Assembly (NCBI GenBank): GCA_019722365.1
Contig: JADFUC010000166.1
Location: 186,001-250,000 of the forward strand
DNA: 64,000 nt
Direction: 5' to 3'
DNA from: Lithospermum erythrorhizon
Lineage: Eukaryota; Streptophyta; Magnoliopsida; Boraginales; Boraginaceae
Position numbers and translations under genes: made by a program. The notes beneath the pieces were generated by a model, which saw only the letters and a list, made by a program, of their open reading frames with translations, was not told where the DNA came from and did not search any database. Shown piece by piece: positions 1 to 11,983 of this stretch. The number at the start of each line of letters is the position of its first letter. Positions within the stretch are counted from its first letter, which is position 1.

Positions 1-1663
1 CTTATTATATTATTTGTGAAATGGGATTTCGAATCTCTGAGGTTGTTTTGACTAGTCAGGTTGTAGCTTTGCGCTAGCGGTACTAACATAGGTGGGGATT
101 TATCTCCTGGTGTCGGCTCCTTACATTCGTGACGTCAGCCTTTATCAGATGTCATATATGTGTTAATGCTTTTATTTGTGTGTAACATGCTGTAGTTATT
201 ATTTTAAATTATTGGTAGATTTACATCATGTTAGGACCAATATATTGTGTTGATGATACCGGTGATGACTCTGAAATGTTTGATTATAATATGTAAAGCA
301 TCGCTGCAAAGTCACGACTGTGATTTATTGGGTTGCAAGCAGACGTGCGTGGTTAATCAGGACACGTGAAACCGTGGTTATTGAACTACTGAGTCACGCC
401 AAGGCCCTCATGTAGCTGGCCTTGAATTGCGGTGCTGTGCTGAGTCGAAGGTGGGGAATCACGATCCATTACGGGATTTATCGGGGAGGTGTACACACGG
501 CCAAATGGATACTTTACGCATGAACGACAGACATTTTATACGTGGTGGACCTACTTCGGTCGCGAGGCACATTTCAGGCATATGTGACCCTTTTGGGTTG
601 TTATAGAATATGTCGGGCCATTGCATTCGTATGTGGGCATTGTCAGGTACAAAAGCCGGGATGTCCGGATCGAGTGTTTTGATATTTTTGTTGGTGTTGA
701 TTTGTGGACCTTCAGGTCGTGGGGCTTGTGTATGCATGATATGAAATTTACTTGCCACATTTGATGAACCTGCTTGGACTTACGTTACTTTCAAATCCTT
801 GTATTCACTATATTTAGATCTTATGCTCTGACAGCCTCGCCAGAAGCAACCGTCAAATACCAAGTAGGGTAGCGTTGTGAAACTGTTTAGTGTTTTTACT
901 ATTGACCTAACTTTGAAAGTTCGCCTCAAAGCCGCACGTTCTGAACCACTTTGCACTGGGGTCCGTATTTTACCAAGTTGGGGCGACAATCATGGTCTCG
1001 TGATTCTACGATTACGCCGTTTTTTTTAGGAAGCCCACTGTATAGGACACTATGCCAACCTACATATGCCGTAGATGATTGCTGTAAAATCCAGTATATT
1101 ATCCTCACTAAACATAAAAAAAATAAAACAATGATGTCTTAGTTCACTCTAGTTTTATATATGTATATATATATATATTCCCAAGTGTCTTTACTTTCTT
1201 GACTTCTGCTCGTACAGAATTAGCCACCACTGCATGATAAGTTTCAATGCTAATGGGCTGACCCCTCAAAAAATTTCAAAGGAGGCTGTCAGAAAGAGTT
1301 GTTGACCTTCTGAGTCAGTTATCCTTTAAAGAAATGGGCATGATGGCTAGTGATCCTCACAGTCATTTTATTTCATTTTATCAAGTTTTGAGTCATTGTT
1401 TACTCCAGCTTGGGTGGTGATTTATATTACGATGTATTATTGAACACTCCTGTTTTTTTATGTCACTCTTATGTATCGAATATGTGATGTTGGGTTAGGT
1501 TTCGCCACGATGATGTCCACGTTGCGTATGAACTATTTCTACTTTTACTGCTTAAACTGTTTTAAATCCAGTCTTTTTTTTATATCATCGTTGGGCGACT
1601 CGGGTATCCATTTCTACTAACGAGTCTAACCTCGAGGCGGCCGACTCGGGGCGGGTCGTTACA
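1..1663 (+). mobile_element. 3' part of a gypsy-type LTR
   Basis: The stretch has no sustained reading frame and ends in ACA at 1661-1663, five bases before a sequence matching the primer-binding site of plant LTR retrotransposons. I therefore read it as the 3' part of a long terminal repeat whose start lies before the window or is too diverged to place. It contains a short AT dinucleotide run near 1158-1180. No second LTR copy was recognised downstream, so the element is broken. Confidence 0.6.
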
Positions 1664-1668
1664 AGTTT

Positions 1669-1680
1669 TGGTATCAGAGC
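1669..1680 (+). other. Retrotransposon primer-binding site (initiator Met-tRNA type)
   Basis: The sequence TGGTATCAGAGC is the usual complement to the 3' end of plant initiator methionine tRNA. It sits five bases after the putative LTR end, which fixes the element as plus-strand. Confidence 0.85.
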
Positions 1681-1689
1681 CTAGGTTAC

Positions 1690-2730
1690 GTGTTATCTGA
1701 GGAGTCTACTGTGGTTTGTGGGTCTGTGTCAAAACTGTTTTTGAACTGGTCTTTTGTTGAGTTTTCCTGAGTTCTAAATTTTTCCTGTTTTCCTTCGTAG
1801 ACTGTCTGAGGATGCCACCAAGCGGCTGGAAGGCGAGGCCGACACGCGCCGCGAGCCGAAAGGAGTAGTGTTCGAGGAGGAGGTACTGGGGAATTGTGGT
1901 GGATCGGTAGTGGCTGGGCGGTGAGCCCGCGCGAGGGCGCCGGACATCACTGGCCGCAGCTGTGGGTCCGGCAGCTAATGAGGGAGGATCAAGACGTAGA
2001 GTGGTAACACTTAGACTTCGGTACACTGCTCAAAGCAGGGACGGGATCGCCAGAGTAGATTATTTTGATAGCTTCCTCAAAGAAGAACCTCCGAGATCTC
2101 AGAGGCGCATGCGACACCCGAGAAAGCTGTGGAGTTTCTGAAGGATATAGTGAGCATCTCAGAGGCCTATCGGGGATATGAGTCATGGGTGACTTTCGCC
2201 ACATCAACATTTCCATGAAAGGGGCCGAGGGATCGTGGTACTGTTGAGAATTTTCGAGGGATGCGGTATGCCTATTGGTCAAGCAACAGGAGCCTGCTAG
2301 TGGAGAACTTCGCCTCGAGGGTGCATATGGCCGGGATAGAGCAAAGCGAACCGACACGACGAAAGGCGGTAGATCTGTGAGGCCTACGAGAAGAGATTTA
2401 AGTAGCTTAAAGCCGCCTTCTTCCGAATGTAATACCCGACCGCAAAAACGCGGTGTTTCAAGGTGGTGCGTAAAAGGCAAGGTGATACGTTTGATAAAGA
2501 TTGACGGCGATTACTCATATCACCAAAGACGCATCTTCTGGTTTCATCTCATGCACCCAACGCGTTTCGGGCTGACCTTGCAGAATTCTGTGACGCGCGA
2601 CCCACCTGAAGTTTTTCAATGAGCACGCTGAAATAGACAAAACGTGGCTTCGGCACTGCGGCGTGCTCATGGTGTCATCTATCAAATCTGTTAACGCATC
2701 GAATTGCGAGCCGGGCCATGCCATACTTTA
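1690..2730 (+). pseudogene. Decayed Ty3/gypsy gag region
   Basis: An ATG at 1812 opens a short basic N-terminus (MPPSGWKARPTR), as in chromovirus-type gypsy gag. Near 2050-2100 the frame reads FLKEEPPRS, then shifts by a base; from about 2109 it reads PEKAVEFLKDIVSISEAY, a good match to the start of the retrotransposon gag domain. Another frameshift follows at about 2190. No protease or reverse transcriptase follows, so the element is 3' truncated. The open frames on the opposite strand here have no recognisable content. Confidence 0.7.
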
Positions 2731-3416
2731 AAATAACATAACATTTGGACTTCTTTAATAATACTCGAAAAATAAATAAAACTAAAATTAAAATATCCAT
2801 AGCAATCTCACACCATCCACATAGCCACCACCCCATCACCATAACCAAACACCACCCCCACCGGCCTTTACCTTACCACCTATCAACACCAAACCACCAT
2901 CCCCTCCCCTCCCCTTGAAATCGACTATGTTTCACTTACGGGCATTTAGATAACATTTATCACATATGCTTCAAATGACCAAAATGTCCGTAAGTGAAAT
3001 GACCGAAATGCCCTTAATAAAAAGCCTGAACACTAAGACTTAACAAAGGTGTCAAAACAAGTAATCGACCAGACATTTCCAAGATGTGATGATCAACAAA
3101 GACATTTTGAAAAGATAAAGTCGATTGACCTAACATCCGATAAACATGATAATCGCTCGCTTATTAACCCTTTTATTTTGAAACTATATCAAAAAAAAAG
3201 CCATTAATCCTTTTATTATTTTGAAACTATATCTGAAAAAAAAAAGCTTTGAACCATGGTAACGAGTTCAAAGTATCACTTAAATGTATATTATGCAATG
3301 ATGCAACGTTAAAACGGTACAAACCAAATGAAAACAAATACACCTTTAAGGTCCCTAATAATCACATATCCAGCCTAAATTATACCTCCATTGATCCCAG
3401 TGATCAAAAGCAGAGA
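2731..3416. other. Spacer with C/A-rich tract and short hairpin
   Basis: No gene is seen. 2806-2920 is a low-complexity CCA/CCC-rich tract on the plus strand. 2929-3000 is an inverted repeat (see separate entry). A direct repeat of about 22 bases, containing TTTTGAAACTATATC, occurs twice near 3170-3235. The minus-strand zinc-finger gene ends just beyond this spacer, so its 3' UTR probably lies here. Confidence 0.5.
2929..3000. repeat. 72-bp inverted repeat
   Basis: The left arm at 2929-2947 contains TTTCACTTACGGGCATTT. The right arm at 2982-3000 is its reverse complement with one mismatch. The motif AAATGACCRAAATGYCC also repeats directly across the right arm and the following bases. It may be a very small MITE or the ends of a deleted one. 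Confidence 0.7.
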
Positions 3417-6400
3417 TTACAGGTCTTCTATGTCCTCTAGTGAGCAAAAATGGGCATCCATTCGTACCAGAGACTCTTGGTCGATGGAGGTAGTGCTAAA
3501 CCATTTTGGTGGAGAATAAGCTGATAACTCCTTGCCCGATGAACCATCTTCGTCCATCGGAGCCTCGGATGCCTCAGTATCGTCTGATTTCACTTCACTC
3601 TTCACATTGTTCCGTTTGTAAAGATGAGACTTCATCGCCACAGAAGCTTCTACATCTTCCACATTACAAGCCTTGTTCAGTTTATCCATTAGATCACTCA
3701 AGGTGGACGCTCTTTCAGAATTCCCAGATTTCAACCTCTTTGGCCTATTGCCGAGATCATCAATATCACTGGACTCATCGTTTGCTTCAAAACGCCTCAG
3801 CTTCCGAAACCCCTGATCAACAACATATTGCATCCGCTTTTTCATGTTTTCTACTCTAACTGGATTTGATCTGAACTTTAACTTGAACCCAGATATCAAT
3901 GCTGCCTCTGGGCTATCATCTTCAGATGTTTTCGGAGAGTCTAGTGAATTGGCGTTATTTTCTATCTCTCCATCTGATGCAGTATTTGCTGAGAAGACCT
4001 CTTCGAGTAGACCAACATTTTGCATGTATCGATCAAAAGCTTCATTTTCAGCTCCAAGTTCTCCCTCTTGGAAATCCTTCAGCCTCGAAAATCTCCATTC
4101 ATTTAAAACTTGGGCATCCTGAATCCATTTTCAAGTATACACTTACACTTCAGATCAAAAAGAAAAATATAAGAATTTGTTAAACAAATATGCAGAGTCC
4201 ATTAGTTCAACCTTTTTCGTCAGAGGCTTCCTCGACTTAATTGGACTCTGCAAATTGTTGAACTGTGCAAAACTGCTGGATAGCTGACGAAGAGAAGCAA
4301 TTCGATGGGAAGAATTCCTGGAAAACACCACTTTAACATTAGATAACAGAATAAGTATATTGTAATGACATGATATAAGTGGAACACCATTAAACAACAT
4401 ATTATCCTTAAATTGATTATTACAAGAGAACGGAAATCAAATCAACCAGAAATGTTGGGAACTGAGCCAGTTGAGGTATCTACTAAAGTACAGCCTTGAA
4501 AATTAGTCTTAAGATCAGAATTTGCACAAAGCACTACCAGTTGAGATATTGTTGTATGAAGAATCGGAACTAAGATGCAGAACCCCATTCAAAGAGACTG
4601 GCATATGTATAACACCATGACTACAATTTCATTCTTTTTAGATACGAACTTTAGTCACTTCCACGAAATCCGAACTACCTCCATTCCGATTTCTATTATC
4701 AACACAAAGGCAAGTGCCCAAACATATTAACACAATTACATAATCAAATTTCATTCTCAGCCATCTTGACACGTGAACTACAAAACACAGAGACACAGAG
4801 ATTGTCTACTTAGATAGTATAGGACTATAGGATATAAATAAAATAAACTATGCAAAGAATGAGACTATGAACTCGTCCACCTAAACGGTTCAATTTCACC
4901 TACAGGATTAATCAAGATCATGTTTCATGCCTACTCAAATGAGAAAACTCCCATGCCAGCTGACATGTGTTTGCTGAAATGACAGGGCAACATATTTGGT
5001 TGGGATTCTGGTCCAGGAGAAGGCCAAACGCCTTGTCAAAATCCCACCACCCATTCACATAAAAAAGGCTTGAATCACCAGGACTACTCAAACAAAACCT
5101 CTACTTAAGATAAATATTGAAATCGCTAAAATTCTAGATCGAAGTACTTTCCATGCTAGCATTCACACTAATTTACCAATTTAACCATGCTTCATTTAAA
5201 TTAAAGATATTAAAAGATTATTTCATGCCCCATTAACAAAAAAACGGGTAATATTCATTTAAATTTCAATGTAAAAACTCATAATTGAGAGATTACATTG
5301 AGAGAAGAAAAAAGGAGTGAAGGCAATTGGACTCTTTGATGAAGTTGATGGCAGCAGTGCCTGCACTCTGAGCTTTTAATACAAACAAGCTTTAAAGGTT
5401 TTCTGAAGAACTTTTGTGGAGTTACTAGTTTTGGCAAGGAAAGTAATGAAACTAAAATTTAGGAGTTTGTAAGATTCAGGTCATACAGCGGATCTAAAGA
5501 TCGATTTCCTTCATTTTTTCCTATTTGGGTGCAATGATGGAAATTGATATAGTGATTAGGGTTCAAGATGCAGCTACGGAGGTGTATGAGGGAAACTAAA
5601 AATAGAAATAAAAAAAAGGAAAGGGGCAGAGAAAACAATTAAGGGTATAACTTAGTCAACAGTCAACACAGGCGAATCAGTCCAAAATTTCCCTACTCTG
5701 GAACAGTATGTCATTGATAGCCAAGATTACTACACACTAAATTAAACGCAGTTTAGATGTAATGACATGTATTAGTACAATAATAGTTAGATTCATATGA
5801 TACCGGCATTACATTTGTTATTGAAGCCAAACCATTGTGAAGCATTGTAGTGGTATTACCATTACCAGAGAAACTAATGTGGTTGATCACTACAATGCAT
5901 GGGAAATGAATTTCAGAAATAACTATTTAAGCTACAGTAATTAAGATGTAGAGTTACCACAAGAAGCATCATTCAAAATATGATTACATACCCAGACTGA
6001 GATGATTCAGTAGATTGTTGGTCAACCTTGGAAGTGCTGGAAGCGGGTAACTTCTCTGGAATATTTGAACTTCCTTTCAAAACTGACAGAACATGAAATC
6101 ATCAAAGCCATAAGATAACATTCAATTGAAACCATATTTTGTAAAATCCTCATGTAAAAGGGATAATTCATGTCCGCGACAAGGAAAAGTATCAAATAGT
6201 AAGGCCCAAGTCCATGTATTTGATTCCACTTGCACTCAAAACAGAAACAACGCGCATACAGTGTCATCATAGTATTTACCATGGCAAAAATAACAACTAC
6301 ACAAAAAATCTTAACCATGGAGCCTAAAAAATCATGAACAAATATCCATGCACATATACATACAAACTCACATGGAGGGAAAAAGGACAGAGGTCAGCCC

Positions 6401-8878
6401 TAACAACATGTCACTTTTCAGATACTAGGTTCATGTATGTACTTTACATGAAGTAACTACATAGGGTGAACTAGACTGCATCCCAACAGATTTGACAGTA
6501 TCACCTGGAAGCTTCAATACTTTCCATGTGGACTTGTTAAGTAGCATATGTACAAACAAGAGACACTATTTTCATTAAAATTATATTTTCATGTTTGTAA
6601 TATCAACTTCCTTCTCTTCAATAAAACTTTTTGCCAAGGCCAGATTTATGGAGAATGCTTACCCCTAGAAATCTAAATTGATAGAGCCTTCAACCTTAAA
6701 ACTTTTAACCTTGAGTTTTCATGGAATACTTTAAATTACAATATGCTTGAATCTGAAATTGTTCCATGATTGAAACTGTTTACAGATAAGCATATTCAAT
6801 GAAATTATTCACAACAAAACAAAACCAACAACTAGTAAAAACAGATGAGAATGTATAAGCATTCTAACTAACTACCATGTATGTGACAAGGATTCTGAGC
6901 TTTGGCACAACAATTCTTGCATGACTGGAACGGGCACCTGCATATTTTAAGTGCGTTAGGAGGAGATATAAGGAAAGATCCCAAGTTACAGTTGCAAAAT
7001 CTGTAGATTGAGGCAAATAGTGCAGATGGTACATCTAACATAGATAGGAAACAAGACTAAAAAACATTTGCGACCACCAGATCATCAGACGATAACTCAT
7101 ACTCCCTAAATCCCTAGAAGATCGTGCACTTTCTAATTTTGATGTGTTGACTTTTTAAACTTTGAGCTCAAATATTTTCTAATATGTTGTATAATATTTT
7201 GTGAAAAATATAAAAATATAGTATTTTCACCCTACTTTACTATTAACATTATAATTTTGATTCAAATCAAACGGTGTGAGTTAATTAACACAACAAAGTT
7301 CGTTAATTCATTGGTAAAGCAAACAAGACTATCCTTTAAAGATGGAGGGAGTATTATGAATGCTAATGAAAGACATCCCACCTTAAACATCCTTTTAAAG
7401 AAACTCCTACTGTACAGCTCTTATCCTCATATTCAATATCACCTTAATTTGAAAGCTTTCTAGCCATCATGGTTGTTTTAGTTGTAGCGATACATCTTCT
7501 TATATACGGAGTAATTAAAACAGTTTAGGTTTCGAATATATTATTAAATGTACTATATCTCCATTTGTATTACTAGTCTATGAAACAATTGATTCATCAC
7601 CGACGCCAATAGGATAGAGAATACATAAATTGAAACTGTGGTATATACTCCCTCCATCAAGAAAGATCGTGTCTTTTCAACATAATTTGTTAACATGATA
7701 ATCTTAATTCAAATCATAGTCATATAGTTCAATTAATGCCATAAAATTGGTTTATTTTGACAATTACCGAACTACACAATCTTTGCAATGGAGGTATTAG
7801 CATTTAAGAGATACCTAGAGCGAGCGATGTTGCCGCACTTAATACACTTAGGTTTGTCAAAGTCGCGGTGATTCTCCTACCATAGATTAGTAGGCAATGT
7901 CAAATCTTCAACTAGGTAACGAAAAACGTCAATTTAAAATGAATTGGAGGAATATGTCTTCAATACATTTTTTGTCAAATGTTATATAACCTCCATTCCA
8001 AATTTTCCAATTTAATTGAGACATGTTTATTCAACTAATAGTTAACCTACTTTTAATTTTTAAAGCAATAATCCATTTGTTTAACTTTGTGTTACTATCA
8101 AAAGATTAATAAATTCACATAATAAACACTACGTAGAAGTAGACCAAAGAGGAGTTGGACGGACAATATATCGAATGACCGATGAATAACACAGGCCTAA
8201 TTGGACACACGTCGTTTTCATATATCCAACCTCACTTAATGAAATAAGGCTTGGTTTGGATTTAGATAATACACACAACAAACTTACATGCTACTATGTT
8301 GCACTTCAAAACAAAAAACTATTTGAATAAATTAATTTAGTGTCAAAGTTAATATTTTTAATCAATAAGTGAAACATCCAACTAAATTGAAATGGAGGTA
8401 GTACAGTTAATAAGTTGCGTTTTGGTCCTCCATAATTCAAAAGTTGGGATTTTTACAAAAAATATTTATGTGGGTGCGATATGATCCCGCAACGATAATT
8501 ACATAATTTGTATACGAGACCAAATCTCAAGACTAAATCCTAACATCTGAACTAAAACGCAACTTGGTCCCACTTTCACTTTTAAGGACCAAATCGACAA
8601 TTAGCTCGGTAGTACAACATATGAAATATAACAAAATTGGTTCAAATTCAAAAGTGGACAATCTTTTTGGGACATTGAAAAGTGGACAATTAATTTGGGA
8701 CGGATGGAGTAATAGTTAAGAGATACCTGGAACGAGCAACGTTGCCACACTTAATACACTTTGGTTTGTTAAGGCCGCGGTGGTTTTTGGAGGAGTTTGT
8801 ATTGGAGGGGCCTCCGGCGGTCGGAGACGCGGCGGAGGTAGTAGCGTCGCCGCTCACTGCTGGTGACATCGCCGCCAT
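3417..8878 (-). CDS. Uncharacterised plant protein with SHI/SRS-like zinc finger
   Basis: Five exons join in frame: 8878-8727, 6937-6876, 6082-5992, 4317-4212 and 4118-3417, giving 370 aa. All introns have GT/AG ends, and the phases agree across every junction. Residues 41-71 form a finger with C41, C44, C52, C57, C60, C61, C68 and H71. The spacing C-x2-C-x7-C-x4-C-x2-CC-x6-C-x2-H is the same as in SHI/STYLISH (SRS) zinc-finger proteins. The finger is split between exons 1 and 2. A second conserved-looking block starts at residue 138 (DAQVLNEWRFSRLKDFQEGE). The C-terminal 150 residues are acidic and serine-rich, with a basic patch RPKRLK that could be a nuclear signal. I see no SRS IGGH domain, so this is not a standard SRS factor. 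A nuclear DNA- or RNA-binding role is inference. The start is the first ATG of a GC-rich exon 1; a second in-frame ATG lies three codons later. The exon set is well supported; the function is unknown. Confidence 0.86.
7100..7353. mobile_element. Stowaway-like MITE in intron 1 of the zinc-finger gene
   Basis: The ends are TACTCCCTAA at 7100 and GGAGGGAGTA ending at 7353. This is the terminal inverted repeat with TA target typical of plant Stowaway MITEs. The interior is AT-rich and non-coding. Confidence 0.7.
7646..7796. mobile_element. Stowaway-like MITE beside the exon-1 copy
   Basis: It begins TACTCCCTCC at 7646 and ends GGAGGTA at 7796, an imperfect terminal inverted repeat. It stops about 10 bases before the relic copy of exon 1. 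The true exon 1 is also followed within 20 bases by a MITE-like end (GGATGGAGTAA near 8702-8712). Confidence 0.6.
7807..7868 (-). pseudogene. Relic copy of exon 1 of the zinc-finger gene
   Basis: On the minus strand this encodes NHRDFDKPKCIKCGNIARSR, against NHRGLNKPKCIKCGNVARSR in the real exon 1, and keeps the CxxC ligands and a GT donor in the same phase. Of nine differing codons, five are synonymous. An in-frame stop lies just upstream, and a candidate acceptor (GGTAG) would give the wrong phase after exon 1. It therefore cannot simply be an extra internal exon. It is best read as a leftover of a partial duplication within intron 1. Confidence 0.8.
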
Positions 8879-9791
8879 TTTTATGGAGTTAAATCACTTC
8901 TTCCCTATTGATATGGTCTCTCTCTCTCTCACGAGTTTTTAATTGTGAAATTACTATTTTACCCCTCATCCCGCCCCTATTTTGAGTCAGGTCCGTTTGT
9001 TTTGAGGAATCCATTTGAATTTTCGTATTCACTTGTTTGGTGTTTTAAAAATGGTTCGACAGCGTTCATCTTTCGAATCGTTATCGCTTCAAAGTAAAGG
9101 ATAATCCAAATTGAATTACTATTTTAAAATATTTTTAAGGATGAGACTTTACCATTTGAATGGCTACGTAGTGTTTCGGATACGCGTCGGATGCCCACAG
9201 GAAAGCGAACCTTCTTCCGCGAGCTGACCTCACCCACTCTAATCAATAAGCGACCATGAAACTTCCTCTTTGCCCGCTCATCACATATCAAATGCGATTA
9301 AACATGTTTTAATTGTCCGTCACACGTTTCAATTAGGATCATTTCAAATGCTACCGTCCAAAATCCGGCAGATCCATGAACATTTAAAGCACTTAGGCCT
9401 AATCACCACTGGACAATTGGCTCAAGAAAATTTTGCTAGTGAATAAAGATGAAGTGTTGTATGTGGTGTTTTGTCGGCGCTCGGAAACATCTTTTCGAGC
9501 CATCATGTAGGCCGACCTAGACACGTACTTAAAAAAAGCTATTCTCCATGATGATAAAATAAAGCGTCCGTGGCTTTAAAAATGGACTAGCAAGAATGGC
9601 ATATCAAGTTTATAACTATTTGAATTGCTATTGAATCGGATGTGTATGAGTTTTATATTAAATGTGAATTGTGTTACTAAGTTTTTCATGAGTTTTAGTA
9701 TCACTTTAGTTGACAAATGAGTATGAGTTATCCGAATCTAGCAGCTTGCATTTACAAGACATACTTGTTAAATAATTATTTAAAGCATGCT
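8879..9791. other. Upstream region of the zinc-finger gene; no gene seen
   Basis: The promoter and 5' UTR of the minus-strand gene must lie at its left edge, where a CT-rich tract near 8915-8935 reads as GA-rich on the coding strand. Beyond that I see no reading frame or repeat worth naming. Confidence 0.4.
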
Positions 9792-10238
9792 TGTGTCTCA
9801 ATCTTAAAATTACATGATTATCACGTATATGTAAAATATAACATGTCAGTTGACATACGAATCGTTAGTACATAATTAGAATAAATTGATTCATACAGGA
9901 GAGGTTGTCACCAGAGTTGCGTGATGGTAGAAAGGATTTTCTCCCTCTTTGCATATAAACCTTTTTAGTTTATGTGTTACAATAATGATTGTTGTTCTTG
10001 TTACAACCTTTAGATGGAAATAGATTTCTATTTATATGTAGAGGGAGGAATGAAAGCTTGAATCTTACAATTAAGCAATATTAACTTTCCATCAAAGCTA
10101 ATAAAATCAAAATTTGTAACATTTGTAATAATTTGCTAATTAATATAAAATTAATCATCCTACTAATGTCAATCTTAATGGGAAAGAATTTGAATATTTT
10201 TTAAAGATTAAATTATATTCTTAAATAATATTCTTACA
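9792..10238 (-). repeat. Long terminal repeat (left copy)
   Basis: It starts TGTGTC and ends TTACA, and aligns along its length with 11554-11983. Both copies share stretches such as TTAGTTTATGTGTTAC and CTAATTAATATAAAATTAAT. Confidence 0.75.
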
Positions 10239-11553
10239 TTCTCAACTTGGTATAGGAGGACTAATATAATTTTTCATATTAATAACGTAAAGAGCGTGTT
10301 TGATATGCAAATCACTTTCGTTCATGTAGTTATCGCCCAAGTGCCTTGACGGTCAGGTTACTTGATGGGGTAGTAGCGTGCACAAATCATTTGTAAAATG
10401 TTTACTTTCATGTACTATAACATTGATAATTTTCATAGGTAAGCCAGTAAGTAAACGACATAATGGTCAGGTGTAATGCGCCAATATAATGAAGACTATT
10501 TACATTTACTATTATAATATCATAAAATAGAAATGAGAGATGTTAAAATTTATTAAGAGCTCAACAATGGTTGTACTTATTAATTCAACAATAATGTTCT
10601 TGATTTAACGTCTTGCTTGATAATAAATATTTAAAGTCCATGTGTTTGAACCTTTAATTTATCTATCATTAGCCGGTTTTACATGGGTATGTTAATAATG
10701 ATCGGGAGGAAAACGCAAGTTCTTAGTTTCTCCGTGATATTGCACTCCACATAAGGGATACACATAACCAAGAGTGCAGTCAGTGTTAAGACATCACAGC
10801 AAGTTCGAATTAAAATAACTGGAGTCACTGCGAGGTGACGATGTCGATATGTGAACATATAATTCTTTGATTTTTTGATATGTCTCTCCAGGCCCCAATC
10901 GATATATGCTTTAAAGGATCAATAATATAAGTCCTTGTGTGATGCAAATGGAATATTTTCGCCGATCATGGAAGTCTCATTAAAGCAACATTCATTTCAA
11001 ATTCTTTGAGAGAGATAAACATTAGTTTCAACGTAATAAATCGAGGTTATTCTTAGAGAATAAAATGTCATCAACAAACATAATTAAATATATGAAGCTT
11101 ATACACATTTTGAAGCCCAGGAGTATATTCATGGAGTCTCTATGCATTCATGAAATCGAAGACGATGTGATTTCATGAATGTTGTGCATAAACTTGTTTT
11201 AGCCTACTTGATACTCAAAGAAAAACTTCGAGCTTTTCTTTTTATGAGAAATTAGTTTCAAAGTCAAGTTTGTGATATGAATGTATCAGATTGGTATGGG
11301 TTAAAGGTAAATTAACTCTATTAGAGATAAAAGTAGTCTTAAAATAACACATATAACAATTTGATATATAAACAACATAATTTTAGGTAGTCCTGTGGGT
11401 AGTAACCTAAAATTATATATGATGTTGTTTAATGTAATATATCCAAAATTATAGTTTAACATAAATTCCTTGATAGCTTAAATATATGAATACAATATGT
11501 TTGTGGACAAAATTGATGCATATATTTAAGCAGTATAATCTTTTAAACGTACT

Positions 11554-11983
11554 TGTAATCAAAAATCTTGAATTACATGATTATCGCGTATATATAAAAT
11601 ATAACATAATCGATTAACATATGAATCGTTGGTACATAATTAGAATAAAATTGATTCATGCAGTGTCCTTACCAAAGTTATCGATGGAGAAAGGTTTACC
11701 ATAACTTTTCTATAAGCTTTTTAGTTTATGTGTTACGATAATGATTGTTGTTAGCATTCTGATCTTTAGATGGAAATATAGATTCTTGTTATAGGTAGAG
11801 GAGAAATAGAAGCTTGAATCTTTTAATTCACGGCTTAATATTAGCTTTTCATCAAACAAATAAAATCGAGATTTTGTAACGTTTTGTAATTATTTACTAA
11901 TTAATATAAAATTAATTATCCTACTAATGACCATCTTAATGGAAAAGAATTTGAATGATTTTAAATTAAATAATATTCTTACA
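11554..11983 (-). repeat. Long terminal repeat (right copy)
   Basis: This is the partner of 9792-10238, starting TGTAATC and ending TTACA. The many substitutions and small indels between the two copies point to an old insertion. Confidence 0.75.

Larger units (their letters stand above)
9792..11983 (-). mobile_element. Decayed, internally deleted Ty1/copia element with two LTRs
   Basis: Two similar direct repeats, 9792-10238 and 11554-11983, flank 1.3 kb. The bases just outside are ATGCT on the left and ATACT on the right, a 5-bp target duplication with one change. On the minus strand near 11040-11240 a broken reverse-transcriptase segment can be read, with the catalytic box FVDDILFSKNN followed by stops. 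The internal region is too short for a full pol. A primer-like TTGGTAT at 10247-10253 would suggest the opposite orientation, so the strand rests on the RT motif. Confidence 0.72.

Noticed and set aside
1989..2480. 163-codon open frame on the minus strand
   Set aside because: It is the antisense shadow of the decayed gypsy gag, which shows its own family motifs on the plus strand.
6022..6318. 98-codon hydrophobic open frame on the minus strand
   Set aside because: It covers intron 2 and part of exon 3 of the zinc-finger gene in another frame; the spliced reading explains the locus better.
10247..10253. Primer-binding-like TTGGTAT after the left LTR
   Set aside because: Only seven bases match and the RT motif reads on the other strand, so I did not use it to orient the element.
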